Notes: a model not told the origin generated them from the letters alone. 64,000 nt of DNA from Mytilus californianus (GCF_021869535.1 NW_026262593.1:53112818-53176817); one strand, 5' to 3'; numbered from the stretch's first letter, positions 47,215 to 58,749 are shown. Program-made: numbers and translations.

Positions 47215-47610
47215 GGTGATTTGGTATGGTTGCCAATGAGACAACTATCCACTAAAGTTCAAATGAAGTGGATGTCAGCAATTATAGGCAACCGTACGGC
47301 CTTCAACAATGAGAGAAATCCACATCGTATAGTCGGCTATTAAAACCCCGACAAGAAAACTATGAAACAATTCAATTGAGAAAACTAACGGCCTAATTTA
47401 TAACAAAATTATTAAATATTTATTGAATAACTAATTTATACGAAAAACAAATATGACAGACATGCACTTTGACCTATAATTGTTATCTTTTTATACATTG
47501 TGACCTGAATGGAGAGTTGTCTCATTGGCACTCATACCACAACTTCTTATTTATATGAACCAATGACAACCACTGAACTACAGGTTCCTGACTTGGGACA
47601 TGTATATATT
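47215..47610 (-). repeat. Type B tail with an opposite-strand tag nested in it
   Basis: GGTATGGTTGCCAATGAGAC, 'GGCAACCGTACGGCCTTCAA' and AACGGCCTAATTTATAACAA form the minus-sense tail. At about 47465-47557 a plus-sense tag (CTGAATGGAGAGTTGTCTCA, then TTGGCACTCATACCACAACT) interrupts it. The outer tail resumes with CCAATGACAACCACTGAACT. Confidence 0.7.
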
Positions 47611-48671
47611 CACTTCATTTAAACTTTGATATATAGTTGTCTCATTGGCTATCATACCACATCTCCTTTTTTTATACATGTAAAACTCCCGATTTTCGAA
47701 GTCAATTGGCCAAAAAGTTAAATAGCTATATGCCCGGAGTTTTAGGCAGATGTACATGTAAATGCACTTCTAGTATTATCAAAGAATTAGATATAGCAAT
47801 TTATTTGATTCCCAAGAGTATAAAATGTATTTTGTTTAAGATCTGTTCTTTCACAAAATGATATACAGATGAGCAGAAGAATCTAATAACATTGACATAT
47901 ATAAATGGTTTCGTACGTAATTACAGTAATTAAATGCATGTGCCTTGCAGCTGATTTTCAATCTAAATCTAAGGGTTTTTTTTTTTGGAAATAAATATCA
48001 TTTCAAACATTGCAATTTCTTACTGACTAACAGTAACAATATTAGAACAAAGAGAATGATGATTTTGGCAATAAAAAAATATAACATTTATTTTATTGAA
48101 TGAAACCTTTCAAGATTTTAATCCTTTTAAAAGAATTAAAGCATGTCAAAGACACAACCTCATATATATGCCTGCATTGTTCTGAAAACATGTGAAGTTC
48201 TGACATTTCCGAAGGCTTTCAAAAATAGATGCGGTATGTACTGAAAAACTGCATCTATATCTAGTACATATGTCTGCAATTATCTTTGTAATGATTATTT
48301 TCATGCACATTTACGCAGGTGTACATCGATCATTTAAATTATGGATCCATATGGTAGAAATCCGTGTTTATTTGTATGTGACCACATATGTGTGTATTTA
48401 ATGTGTGTTAAGTTTTTAATTGACATGACTGTCGTTTCGAATCCCTTCCAAAGAAAGGTAGAAAGCTTTGCAAGATCGAAAACTCTTAGTTTTTCGAGCT
48501 TCCTGTTTAACTTAGTAAAGCCTTAGTATCTATTGTATATTTCGACATGGGTCGTTGTTTTCCAACTGCGTGTATCAATATCACGTCCGTGCGTCTAATT
48601 TCTGTAATTTGTTCCATAAGATAACTATTTTTGAGAGCTATTTGTTTATTCTGATTAATTAAGTATATATA
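47611..48671. other. AT-rich interval with one tag
   Basis: 47630-47680 is a further plus-sense tag (TAGTTGTCTCATTGGCTATC). The rest shows no supported feature. Confidence 0.45.
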
Positions 48672-49035
48672 AAATTAAGAATGGAAATGGTGAATGTGTC
48701 AAAGAGACATCAACCCGACCAAAGAGCAGAAAACAGCCGAAGGCCACCAATGGGTCTTCAGCACAGCGAGAAAATCCCGCACCCGGAGGCGTTCAGCTGG
48801 CCCCTAAACAACAATGTGCACTAGTGAAAATGGACATCATACTAAACTCCAAAACATATAAATGAACTAAAATTTAAAATCATACAAACTAATAAAGGCC
48901 AGGGGCTCCTGACAACGGACAGACGCAAAAATGCGGCGGAGTTAAACATGGTTTGTGAGATCTCAATCCTCCCCCTATACCTCTAGCCAATGTAGAAAAA
49001 CAAACACACAGCGATACGCACAATAAAACTCAGTT
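48672..49035 (-). repeat. Retroelement 3' tail, type C (minus sense)
   Basis: AGAATGGAAATGGTGAATGT, CAAAGAGACATCAACCCGAC, AGCCGAAGGCCACCAATGGG, CAGCTGGCCCCTAAACAACA and 'GCGGCGGAGTTAAACATGGT' are the reverse complement of 30283-30606. Confidence 0.8.
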
Positions 49036-49487
49036 TAAAAGAAGTCCGAGTCCGATGTACCTTTCAATTTGAATTAGCTATACGTGTCTTTTTTGGTCCT
49101 TGTAACTAAAAAATGATACCCAATGCCAGCGTTGCACTCACTATCGTATCGTTATAAGAATCGTTTTTAAAATTTTCCATTTTAAGGAGTAAATCATGAA
49201 AATACGTTGATGACGTCCCGGTCACATGACAAAATTATGTTGACAACAACAACAAATTGAGTTATAACTGCCCGGAGAGAACCAAAAGACTTGATTCTTA
49301 ATATGACACTTTTTAATATACTTACAAAGAGGGCTGGAATGGAAGAATCGTTGATTTTGGTCTACAGTGGGTACGAATATCATAAAAAAAAAAACGCTTC
49401 AACTACATGGCGGAAATATTTGTTTCCAGTTTTTCGTTCCTGTTTTTGGATTGTTTTTGGATTATTTTTAAAAGCATAAATAAGGAA
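49036..49487. other. Unassigned, with a foldback-arm remnant
   Basis: 49170-49245 (CATTTTAAGGAGTAAATCAT, GACGTCCCGGTCACATGACA) is a reversed piece of the arm at 1818-1966. No gene is recognised. Confidence 0.45.
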
Positions 49488-49623
49488 CATATATGATTTT
49501 CCGCGAATTTGTATCTGAGAAGTATACGATTTTCTGCAAATTTGTATCTGAGACGTATACGATTTTCCGCAAATTTGTGTCTAAGAAGTATACGATGTTC
49601 CGCAAATTTGTATCTGGGAAGTA
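49488..49623 (+). repeat. 33-bp tandem array, four units
   Basis: The unit is GTATACGATTTTCCGCAAAT followed by TTGTATCTGAGAA, with 1-4 substitutions per copy. Because the period is 33 bp, an open minus-strand frame contains an 11-residue repeat (RYKFAENRILL). The array ends exactly where the TIR element at 49622 begins. Confidence 0.85.
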
Positions 49624-50292
49624 TAAGTAGCAATACACAGTAAGGAAAAAAGCTTAAAATTGACACTCATAATTTTTAACTACCCTCTTTCCCTTGATTT
49701 CTAACAAATAAGGCTTAATTTTTGTGTTATGTATGTGCATATGTTTGGAAACAGCATCTTCCGTAGATTTCATTTCCAATAGTTAAAATTGTGAAATATA
49801 ATGTTTTTTTTTGTGTAACCATGGCAACAATCTGCATACATTTGATACAAAATGTTGCAAAATGGGGGGTGAAAATGTCACAAAAATTCCCAAAATTTGG
49901 TCCAAAGTAAAATTTCAATCCATTGAAGTGATACCTTTTCTGAAACCATTGACATTTATCTATCAAGAGGACCACGAAAATCATATGCATTTCACGTCAT
50001 TTTCCGTAAAATTGAATTGAAAAGTTCGATTGTCAAATATTTGTTGAAAAACACTACAACAGTTTCACTATCAAAGGGCGGTAGGGATGTGCAAATACCA
50101 ACTGTCAAACAGAAAATGGCCTATAAAACACACCAAAAAAAAACTTGATGTTCATATAAACCCACTTTGAAGGTTACATTATTCTTCAGCTGTCTAAAAA
50201 TCAATTTACAGCACAATAATTTTCATATTTACAAAAAATTCACCATGGCCAAAATGCAAAACCATACTCCTAACTGTGTATTGCTACCTTAA
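49622..50292. mobile_element. ~670-bp TIR element, copy A
   Basis: Left AGTAGCAATACACAGTAAGG (mutated outer bases), right CTAACTGTGTATTGCTACCTTAA. Internal landmarks: GTGTAACCATGGCAACAATC and AAACCCACTTTGAAGGTTAC. It is the same family as 50948-51585 (same orientation) and 27732-28382 (reversed). It is non-coding. Confidence 0.8.
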
Positions 50293-50947
50293 CATGCATA
50301 AGGTGAAACATTTTTTTTTTCAATTTCCATTTTTTTTATAATTTTCTGTGTTCTCCTATCTTAAACGAGTAAATTGGTCTACTAGTTTTTAAAATTGGTT
50401 CAGAAATAAATATTTTATGAAGGTTAGCAGTTATCACTGAACTGCAACAAAAAAGTGATTTGAAGAAACATGCTATGTCAAAGTGTAAAATCTCATTTTT
50501 TGTTAAATTTCTAATAGTATTCCTCTTTTTTAAGTTTTTCCATGAGTAAAAACTTAAACTAACTTTAAAGTAGGCAAATTGTACAAATTAAAGCTATTTT
50601 AAAGCTCTAAAATTTCAAATTTTTATGTATAGCATACCAAAGCCTTGATCAAAATGATGAAAATACTGAATCAATTTTTAACAGCGGGGACATTTTTTTC
50701 TGTTACAAGGGGTGGCCAATAGGTTATGAATTTATGACCGAACCATGTCTTTGTGTTAAAATGTCTATTTTGGTTGCTAAGGCCAGTAAACAACAAATTT
50801 AACATATATTACCATCCAAAAAGATATTTCTCCCTCAGAATTGGATTTATAATCGAAAAATCAATAAATATCAATAAATATCAATAGATTTGTGGTAATG
50901 TATGATTTGTCTTAAAATAAGCAAGTCTATGATTTTTCAAATATGCC
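50293..50947. other. Spacer between two TIR element copies
   Basis: A ~655-bp AT-rich spacer with a small tandem run ATCAATAAATATCAATAAAT at 50860-50890. No gene is recognised. Confidence 0.5.
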
Positions 50948-51585
50948 ATAAGGTAGCAATACACAGTTAGGAAAAAACTTAAAATTGACACTCATAATTT
51001 TTAACCACCCTCCTTTCCTTGCTTTCTAATAAATAAGGCTTAATTTTTGTGTTATGTTCGTGCATATGTATGAAAACAGCAAACATAGATTTGACTTCCA
51101 ATAGTTAAAACGGTGAAATATAATCTCTTTTTGGTGTAACCTTGGCAACAGTCTGCATTTATTTGATACAAAATATCGCAAAAGGGGCGTGAAAATGTCA
51201 CAAAAGTCCCCATTTTTTTTCTTAAGTAGAATTTCAATCCATTAGAGTGATAACTTTTCTGAAAGCGTTGACATTTAATTATCAAGAGGTCTAATAAAAA
51301 CCATATGCATTCACGTCATTTTTCCATAAAATTGAATTGAAAAGTTCGAGCGTCAAATATTTGTTGAAAAACATTACAATAGTTTCTGGATCTATGGGTG
51401 GTAGGGGTGTGAAAATACGGACTGTTAAACAGAAAATGGCCTATAAAACATATAAAAAAACAATCTTGATGTTCATATAAACCCACATTGAAGGCTGTAT
51501 TATTCTTCAGCTATCTAAAAATCAATTTTATTGCACAACAGGACAAAATGTGAAACCAAACTCTCAACTGTGTATTGCTACCATA
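50948..51585. mobile_element. ~640-bp TIR element, copy B
   Basis: ATAAGGTAGCAATACACAGT at the left and CAACTGTGTATTGCTACCAT at the right. About 85-88% identical to copy A by eye. The outer TTAA is mutated on both sides. Confidence 0.8.
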
Positions 51586-53215
51586 CGTCTTGTTCAATCA
51601 GTCTTGTTGCCTCTTGTAAGTCACTCTTGTTAACTCTCTCCCTCTCTAATTCAAAGTCTAACTCACTCACTTGCTGTCTCGCTTGCTCACTCATTATCTC
51701 GGTCATTCTATCTTTTTCTCTGTGTTATTCACTCCCTTGCTTATATCATCAGTCTCTTTCTTTCATTTACTCTGTCTTATCCACTCGACCACTCACTGTC
51801 ATCCCCACATTCTATCGCTCACTCTCCATCTCTTGCTCACTCTTCATTCGCTCGTCCACTCACTCTCCTTCTCTCGCTCACTCTTTATTCGCTCGTCCAC
51901 TCACTCTATCACTCTCTCTCTCATATTCTTTAATTCACTCACTCTCGTCCTCTTGATCCGTCTCTCTCTTGTTAACTAATTCACTCGGTCGCCCACTCAC
52001 TGTCTTGCCCTCGCATACTCGTATACTTACTTTCCCTCGTTTGCTCCCGTTCACATTCACTTCATGTGTCTCTCACTCATTCTCGTCGTCTCGCTTGCTC
52101 GTCCACTCACTGACTTTTCCACACTCTACCATTCACTGTTGTTCTCTCATTACCTCATTCTCCCCTCTCTCGCTCATCCACTCATTCTCCCTCGCTCACT
52201 GTCTTCTTCTCTAGTTCACTCACTCTCGTCCTCTCGCTCGCTCACTGTATTTCTGCTCACTCTCTCATTCTTACTCTCCTTCTCTCGCTCTTCCACTTAA
52301 TCTCCTGTGTATGCTCTCGTGTGAGGGACACAAGAAGTGAATGTGAACGAGAGCATACACGGGAGATTAAGTGGAAGAGCAAGAGAAGCATTCACTTCTT
52401 GTGTCCCTCACTCGCTCGCTCGCTCGTCGACTCACTGCCTTTCCCACACTTTTTCACTGACACTCTCCTTCTCATTCGCTCACTTTGCCTCTAATCCACT
52501 CGTTAACTCTCGTATGCACTAATTCCGTCTCTTCTTTCAGTACCTCGCCCACTATACCTCCTTCTCTCGCTCACACTTTATTCGCTCGGCCACTCATTCT
52601 ATCACTCTCCCTCTTATTCTATAGTTCACTTACTATTTTCCTCTCGCTTGTTCACTATCTCACTCACTGTCCTGTTCTTTCGTTCACCCTCTAACTCTTT
52701 CTCTCCTTCTCCCGCTCATTGTTTCATTCTTCTCCTTTGTCTCCTCCCGTTCAAAGGCACTTCTAGTGTTGTGCACTCACTCTAATTCTCTCGCTCGCTT
52801 TTCCACTTGCACTTAATCACTCACTGTTGTTTCTCATTCCCTCACTGTCCTCTTGCTCACTCTTTCATTCGCTCATTCACTGACTCTCCAACTAATTCTG
52901 TCGTCAACTCTCTCACATCGTCTGGCTTTCTCGTTCACGCATTATGTTTACCTTACTCTATCATTCGGACTTCCTCTCTAACAGACTATTTCATTCAATC
53001 ATACACTCACTCACTGTTTCCAATATTCTGTCGTTCACATTCACTCATTATATCTGTCACTCATTCTCATCATATCGCTCACAACATCCGTCTCTTCCTC
53101 ACTGGCTCATCCACTTACTAAATTTCCCAGACTCTATCACCCATTCCTTATCTATTTGTCATTCACTTACTCTCTCTCGTACACTCACTAGTTTTGCCTA
53201 TCTCAGTGAAGTCTC
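51586..53215 (+). repeat. CT-rich degenerate satellite of CACTCTCTCGCT-type motifs
   Basis: About 1.6 kb in which the plus strand is almost entirely C/T with scattered A and G, built from CTCACTC, CTCGCTC and TTCACT words. Larger blocks such as TCACATTCACTTCATGTGTC followed by CCACTCACTGACTTTTCCAC recur near 52050, 52388, 52744 and 53037, giving an irregular higher-order period of about 300-350 bp. Long Ser/Leu-rich open frames here are a by-product of the composition. It contains the inverted insertion described at 52321-52388. Confidence 0.85.
52321..52388 (-). repeat. 68-nt inverted insertion within the CT-rich satellite
   Basis: This purine-rich patch is the reverse complement of a sequence made from its own two flanks: GAGCATACACGGGAGATTAA at 52351-52370 pairs with 52298-52317, and GAGGGACACAAGAAGTGAAT at 52323-52342 pairs with 52390-52409. 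The pairing arms are interleaved (a, b, a', b'). Confidence 0.85.
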
Positions 53216-53812
53216 CATTACTTACAATCTGCTACTCCTTCCAGGCCTGTAGATTCCACAGTCCATGGGAACAACACCAGTGTCTACCATTGTCTGGGAT
53301 AGCTTGGTACTCATACCTTCAGTTTCCTTCCTTAGGTATACGCTCGCCGTTTGTTTTTGTAAAATGAGTAGACGTTTTATTACAATATAAAATAAATATT
53401 TTGTGGTATTTTAACATTTTATATTTGGCAATTTTACTCGAATAAAGATTCCATTTTAGTTTGCTTCTGTTGTCACTTTGCTTGTGGATATTCTATTACT
53501 TTTTCTAAATAAGTTAGCTTTATATTTTTTTCTTATTGTGTCTCCTTAATAAAATATGTATCGCAGGGAAATAAAGGGTGCTAACTGTGATTCCTTTATA
53601 TAATTAAATAATAATTCTTATTCAACAACATAACAATATATGGCTTATAGTACTTTAAAAAAATTAATTCTAATTCAGTAACATAACATAACAATATATA
53701 GCTTATAGTAAAGATAGTTAAACCAGTTCACGTGTAATCAGTGAAGCGTTAGAATATAAACATAACCTTAGGAGGCACTATCAAACGGAAAAGACTTTTG
53801 TTTGGACCTCCC
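53216..53812. other. Unassigned interval
   Basis: A short internal direct repeat occurs at 53620-53715 (AACATAACAATATATGGCTT and AACATAACAATATATAGCTT, ~65 bp apart). No gene is recognised. Confidence 0.5.
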
Positions 53813-54209
53813 TTAAGGATGTTCGCTCCTCTTGTTTTTGGATTTTTGCCACATATTCGGAATCCTCTGGTTTTATCCATGTAGTATCATTAAAAAAATT
53901 TCCCCGCTAACCCCTACTTTTCTTTTTATAATTTTATTACTTATAGTTTAAAAAGCCAAATTTGAAAATCCTATAAAATCCTTGTTATTTTTTCATAATT
54001 TTATAAGTAAAAGGGTACCAATGTTAAATGTAAGAAAAGTCTAGAGAGAATTATTTCCCGCCAAATTTTCAATGGCTTATATCTCTAAAACAAGCACACG
54101 GACCCTACATTTTTTTCTGCTTTTTTAGTTCCTTTAATTATATACTATCAATTTATAATAGTCTTTTAAAAAGCTTGTTATTTTGAAACAGAGTAGCGAA
54201 CATCCTTAA
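53813..54209. mobile_element. 397-bp TIR element with TTAA ends
   Basis: TTAAGGATGTTCGCTCCTCT at the left and AGTAGCGAACATCCTTAA at the right give a ~15-bp TIR including TTAA. The interior is AT-rich and non-coding. The TTAAGG start is shared with the 651-bp family at 27732, so both may use TTAA-specific transposition. Confidence 0.75.
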
Positions 54210-54241
54210 TACGGGGTAAGTTAATATTTTTTTTTATTATG

Positions 54242-54515
54242 CCCCACCTACGATAGTAGAAGGGCATTATGTTTTTCGGTCTGTGCGTCCGTCCGTTCGT
54301 CCGTCTGTCCCGCTTGAGGTTAAAGTTTTTAGTCAAGGTAGTTTTTGATGAAGTTGAAGTCTAATCAACTTGAAACTTAGTACACATGTGCCCTACGATA
54401 TGATCTTTCTGATTTTATTGTCAAATTTGAGTTTTTACCCCAATTTCACGGTCCACTGAACATAGAAAATGATAGTGCGAGTGGGTCATCCGTGTACTAT
54501 GGACACCTTCTTGTT
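54242..54515 (+). repeat. Dispersed repeat beginning GCCCCACCTACGATAGTAGA
   Basis: Contains GTGCGTCCGTCCGTTCGTCC, 'TCAACTTGAAACTTAGTACA' and TTTCACGGTCCACTGAACAT. I remember this block as widely dispersed in bivalve genomes, but it occurs only once in this window. It is non-coding. Confidence 0.5.
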
Positions 54516-54737
54516 TATTGTATATTTTTTATAAATCACTATAAGTATTGAACATCACAAATCTGCACAAAGTACCAGTAACTAACTCGCTCAATAGTAA
54601 GCAACAGCATATGAAACAAACAAAACAACAAAAAATATAAACCAAGACTATGTACAGCCATTTCGTTACAGTAAAAAAAATGGACTACTTTTGATATTCA
54701 TTTTCCCTATCTCAGAACACCATGTCAGATACCCGTC

Positions 54738-55130
54738 ATATAAACTGTACATCTGTTGAGAAACATGTATATAAACTGTACATCTGTTGAGGAGCATGCA
54801 TATAAACTTTATACATCTGTTGAGGAGCATGCATATAAACTGTACATCTGTTGAGGAGCATGCATATAAACTGTACATCTGTTGAGGAGCATGCATATAA
54901 ACTGTATATCTATGAAAATGCATATAATATGTACATCTTTAAAGATGAATATATTCTGTTGAGTTACATGCATATAACTGACTGTGCATCTATTAAAATG
55001 TATATTATAATATACATCATGTACATTTTTAAAGATGTTTATAAACTGTACATTTGTAGAGATACATATTCACTGAATATAAATCTTTACAGATATACAG
55101 TGTAACATTTTCACTGATGTACAGTTTACA
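54738..55130 (+). repeat. ~32-bp tandem array decaying rightward
   Basis: ATAAACTGTACATCTGTTGA followed by GGAGCATGCAT repeats five times at 54738-54898 with few changes. It then grades into shorter, more diverged units (ATGTACATCTTTAAAGATG, CTGTACATTTGTAGAGATAC) to about 55130. The minus-strand frame across the array is a repeat by-product. Confidence 0.85.
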
Positions 55131-55313
55131 TGCATCTCAACTGAAGTACATTTTATGTACTTATGTCCTTAATTCCTTCTGTTCAATCGAAATTAAATTA
55201 TTTGTGTGCTATACTCTGTAATTTCTTTATAGCATACATAACTTAGAACATACCGTTATGTGAACTTGAAATATGGTAACAAAGAAGAAGTAACTCAAAA
55301 GCTAGATACTATA

Positions 55314-55650
55314 GGTTGCACTTCTGTAAATGTAGACAATGTAATTTCCCATTGGAACTTATTTTGCGGCTAAAACTGTGCAAATTTTGCTATGAAGTTT
55401 CAAATAAAATATATCCTAGAATAGAAAGTTCATATGCACTACTATTTTTTTCAAAGAACAAACATAGGGCTGTGCGTCATATTTTGAACTTTTAAATATG
55501 CCTTGAACTTCTAAGATTTTAAACTTATACTAAAATTCTGTACTACATGTACCCCTTCGTTCACTTTGGGTCTTCATTAGAATTCAATTTTGCCGCTATT
55601 CATGTTCCACATTGTGTCTTTATGAGATGAAACATAGATATCATATCTGA
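55314..55650. mobile_element. Reversed, truncated copy of the 448-bp TIR element
   Basis: GGTTGCACTTCTGTAAATGT is the inverted right end of 13505-13952. 'CTATGAAGTTTCAAATAAAA' and 'AAGTTCATATGCACTACTAT' follow in reverse order. TATA precedes it. The other end is lost near 55650. Confidence 0.7.
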
Positions 55651-56667
55651 GATATAAAGTGAAGCTTGTGAAATCAAAATATATTTCACGAGCAGACCAT
55701 GTTTAACTTAGTTTCACACGATCAATCATACTCAACAAGTAATACGGTCAAAAGAAACTCGCTACCGGTAAATTAAAAAATTTATTTTATTTGCATAATC
55801 ACAAATTGATTAGACACAAGTCAAATAGACCTACGGAGTCGCTACCGGTTACATTTTATGTATATCTTATAAGTGGAATTCATGCGTTTATATTTTGTTT
55901 GGACACCACTATATCACTATGTAGAATGCCACATGCAGGCAGTTGGCTATATGTGACAAGGGGACGGCTTCCAGTCGAAGAAAAAGTGATCGAGGTAAAT
56001 AAATGTATAGAATTTTCTTTTTGAGAAGGAAAGTGCCAAATACCATATTGCACGGAATGCACCGATCAGCCGACAAAAACAGACGTCTCTAGTGTACAAT
56101 TAGTGTTGCGCGAAGCACATGTTGTATGAAGCGCGGAACGTGCGCACGATTAACCCTATAAAATTATAAAAAGAAGCATTCAACTCTTACATTACAACTA
56201 CATTTTTATGCTACAACCATTAAATTAAGAGTTATATCAAGCTTTTCGTTTGTTTTTCAATGCATTATTACATTATCACAGATAGCACGTGCAGTCATAG
56301 CTGTTGTATTGTATACGGAAATAAAATATTATATAAAATATTATAGGTTGTGTGTCTCGCGATTGTTGTTAGCCTATCAAAATTACGGATTCTGATGAAA
56401 CATAATGTAATTTATGCTGCAATCGACCTTTCTACTATACTAATACAGGTGTACAGATAACACGAAGCGATATACGTATACAAGACGTATATAGTCTCCT
56501 GGTATTCTGCTTCTGTTGCGAGCGAACGGTTATGTCAAATTACTGTTTACGTCACAGTTCAATTTGGGGTCCTCATTGCGGTCCGCGTTTCAGTCATGTC
56601 GATTTCTTTCAAAAACAAATTCAACGATTGGAATGGGAAAAAATATTCAAAATTAATTGCAGGATAA
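55651..56667. other. Unassigned interval
   Basis: A short pair AACTCGCTACCGGTAAAT (55755) and AGTCGCTACCGGTTACAT (55837) and a GC-richer stretch at 56050-56160 are seen. No gene is recognised. Confidence 0.45.
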
Positions 56668-56817
56668 AGACAATAACTGTTTAGTGTCTTTAAATATCAG
56701 CTGTATTTGTACGAGGCTAAGTAACAGGTGTAATGCGAGCTTCAGCGAGCTATTACTCCTGTTTCGAGCCGAGTACAAATACAGCTGATATTTAAAGACA
56801 CTTAACAGTTATTGTCT
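56668..56817. mobile_element. 150-bp palindrome (foldback element)
   Basis: The arms at 56668-56712 and 56773-56817 are inverted repeats (AAATATCAGCTGTATTTGTAC against GTACAAATACAGCTGATATT), and the inner part also pairs (AGTAACAGGTGTAATGCGAGC against GCGAGCTATTACTCCTGTTT). Almost the whole element is one hairpin centred near 56741. Confidence 0.8.
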
Positions 56818-57479
56818 ATGTAATTATTGGTTAACTATAGGGTGTAATAAAATGGGTGATTTCATATTGATCCTGTATTATGTCATCGTACAGTCGTACA
56901 GGATTGATCTGAAAATGAACATTTTATAACACTGTTATACAAATAGCTGCTTACAATAATGATTTGGTATATGATGAATACTTTTCTCATTGGAAATCAT
57001 GCCACAACTCCTTGATTGTATATCAAAAACAAGGCCTGTAACAAGCGCTAAATTGCTTGAGAGACAAAAATAAAAACATAAAAAAATATGTACCACCTTT
57101 AGTAAGTATTTAGTATGACGATAAATTTTCACTTCTGTACTCGTACTCTGAACAACAAATTTATTAATGTTGTAAAAAATGTTTACTTCCGTACTCCTAA
57201 CAACAAAATTATTATATTTGAAATTTACCTGTGTACGTTGTTTTATTTAACGCCATTTTGTCCCATCTTTTGTGTTACTACCTGTAACGTCTACGTTATA
57301 TATAGATAGGCACCTACGTTTTAATATTGTATTTATATTGTGTCATAGGTCAAACTTATTCGTTCAGTGTATGTTTACTTGTTTTTGTTTCAATGTCTTT
57401 TTGATCGAGTTAATCCATTTCAATTGATATTTCATAGTTTGTCTTTTTTATATTGTAATGTTACACTACTGTCTCAGGT
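56818..57479. other. Unassigned interval with tag remnant
   Basis: 56968-57010 resembles a decayed plus-sense type B tag (TTTTCTCATTGGAAATCATG). No gene is recognised. Confidence 0.45.
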
Positions 57480-57815
57480 TAGAATGAAGGTTGGCGTCTG
57501 TTAAAACGTTTAAACCCGATGAATTTTTATGCAACTGTCCTAAGTCAGGAGCCTGTTGTTCAGTGGTTGTCGTTTGTTGGTGTGGTTCATATGTGTTTCT
57601 CGTTTCTCGTTTTTTATATGGATTAGACCGTTGGTTTTCCTGTTTGAATTGTTTTACACTAGTTATTTTGGGGTCGTTTATATCTTGTTGTTCGGTGTGA
57701 GCCAAGGGTCCGTGTTGAAGGCCATACTTTGACCTAAAATTGTTAACTTTTTATACACTGTCACTTGGATAGAGAGTTGTCTCATTGGCACTCATATCAC
57801 ATCTTCTTATTTATA
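57480..57815 (+). repeat. Retroelement 3' tail, type B (plus sense)
   Basis: CCTAAGTCAGGAGCCTGTTG, GATTAGACCGTTGGTTTTCC, TTCGGTGTGAGCCAAGGGTC and AGAGTTGTCTCATTGGCACT are the reverse of 40147-40640 and 63027-63480. It ends in ATCTTCTTATTTATAT. Confidence 0.8.
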
Positions 57816-57955
57816 TTGACAATGCCATGACAAAAAACGAAAATCAACCAAAACACAAACAACAGTATACAAAACACAAACATAGAAAACTAAAGACTGA
57901 GCAAAAACAACCCCACCAAAAGTCGGGGGGTGCTCCAAGATGCTCCGGAAGGTAA
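57816..57955 (-). repeat. Retroelement tail fragment
   Basis: TGACAATGCCATGACAAAAA, ACTAAAGACTGAGCAAAAAC and GATGCTCCGGAAGGTAAGTA match 42840-42985. It lies tail to tail with the preceding plus-sense copy. Confidence 0.7.
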
Positions 57956-58512
57956 GTATATACTGGTAATTAAGGAACAGCATGTGGAGGGTTTTAACAA
58001 AACAAAAGCAAAAGACAACAGATAATGAATATCCTTTGTCATAGGATACTCACAAATACAACTTGAAAACCTGATTTTTGACGATTTACACAAATAAATT
58101 AAGAATTTAAGGTTAAATATAAAACAATTTCCCTTTTTGTAAAATCTATTATGCACAGTTAAGTTTTCTACAGCCTGAAAAATTTCCTGGAACGATTTCC
58201 TTGATATATGTGGCAGTGTCGCAATGTTTTGTAAATGTTGGAACTACAGTACAGCCTGCAAGATTTCTTAATTATATTTGACTATCTATGGAACATTTTG
58301 CAATTAACACATTCCGTGGCATCCTGAATTCATGGATTAATGAGGTTTAGCATATCTGAAATTTTCCAAAAAACTAAGATATATTAAAATCCTGTTAATA
58401 TAAAATTAATGTAAGGGAAAAGTTATGTAATTCTTATTTCTATGAGTTTAATCTTAGATGTAATTGCTTTGAAACTCAATACACGTTGAACAAAACAGTT
58501 TACCAAGTACAT
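57956..58512. other. Unassigned interval
   Basis: AT-rich, with ACAGCCTGAAAAATTTCCTG at 58170 and CAGCCTGCAAGATTTCTTAA at 58254 as a weak internal repeat. No gene is recognised. Confidence 0.45.
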
Positions 58513-58749
58513 GAGGGTCTGGATGGGGTCTACAGAATAGAGAGTAATGGGCAAAAAGTGTAGAAAAAGACAACAAAATATAAAGATTACGGAAATATAC
58601 TAATAGGACCAAAAAATATAGCATAGAGAATCATGGAGTGCAAGAATATAAAGAAAATAGAATAATGGACAAAATATAATAAAGAAAAGAGAAAAATAAT
58701 CTAAAAAATTCAAAAAAACAGAAATGAAGGACACCCAATGCAGATCCTT
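58513..58749. mobile_element. A-rich hairpin-ended element, second copy
   Basis: GAGGGTCTGGATGGGGTCTA at the left and ACCCAATGCAGATCCTT at the right. The interior contains AATATAAAGA-AATAGAATAATGG as at 22314-22524, and both have AAACAGAAATGAAGGA near the right end. Confidence 0.65.

Noticed and set aside
51531..53252. Long Ser/Leu-rich open frames (up to 141 codons)
   Set aside because: They are open in several overlapping frames because of CT-rich low complexity, with no start context or domain.
54666..54923. 85-codon minus-strand frame with a repeated peptide
   Set aside because: It is explained by the 32-bp tandem array; unit length is not a multiple of three and copies shift.
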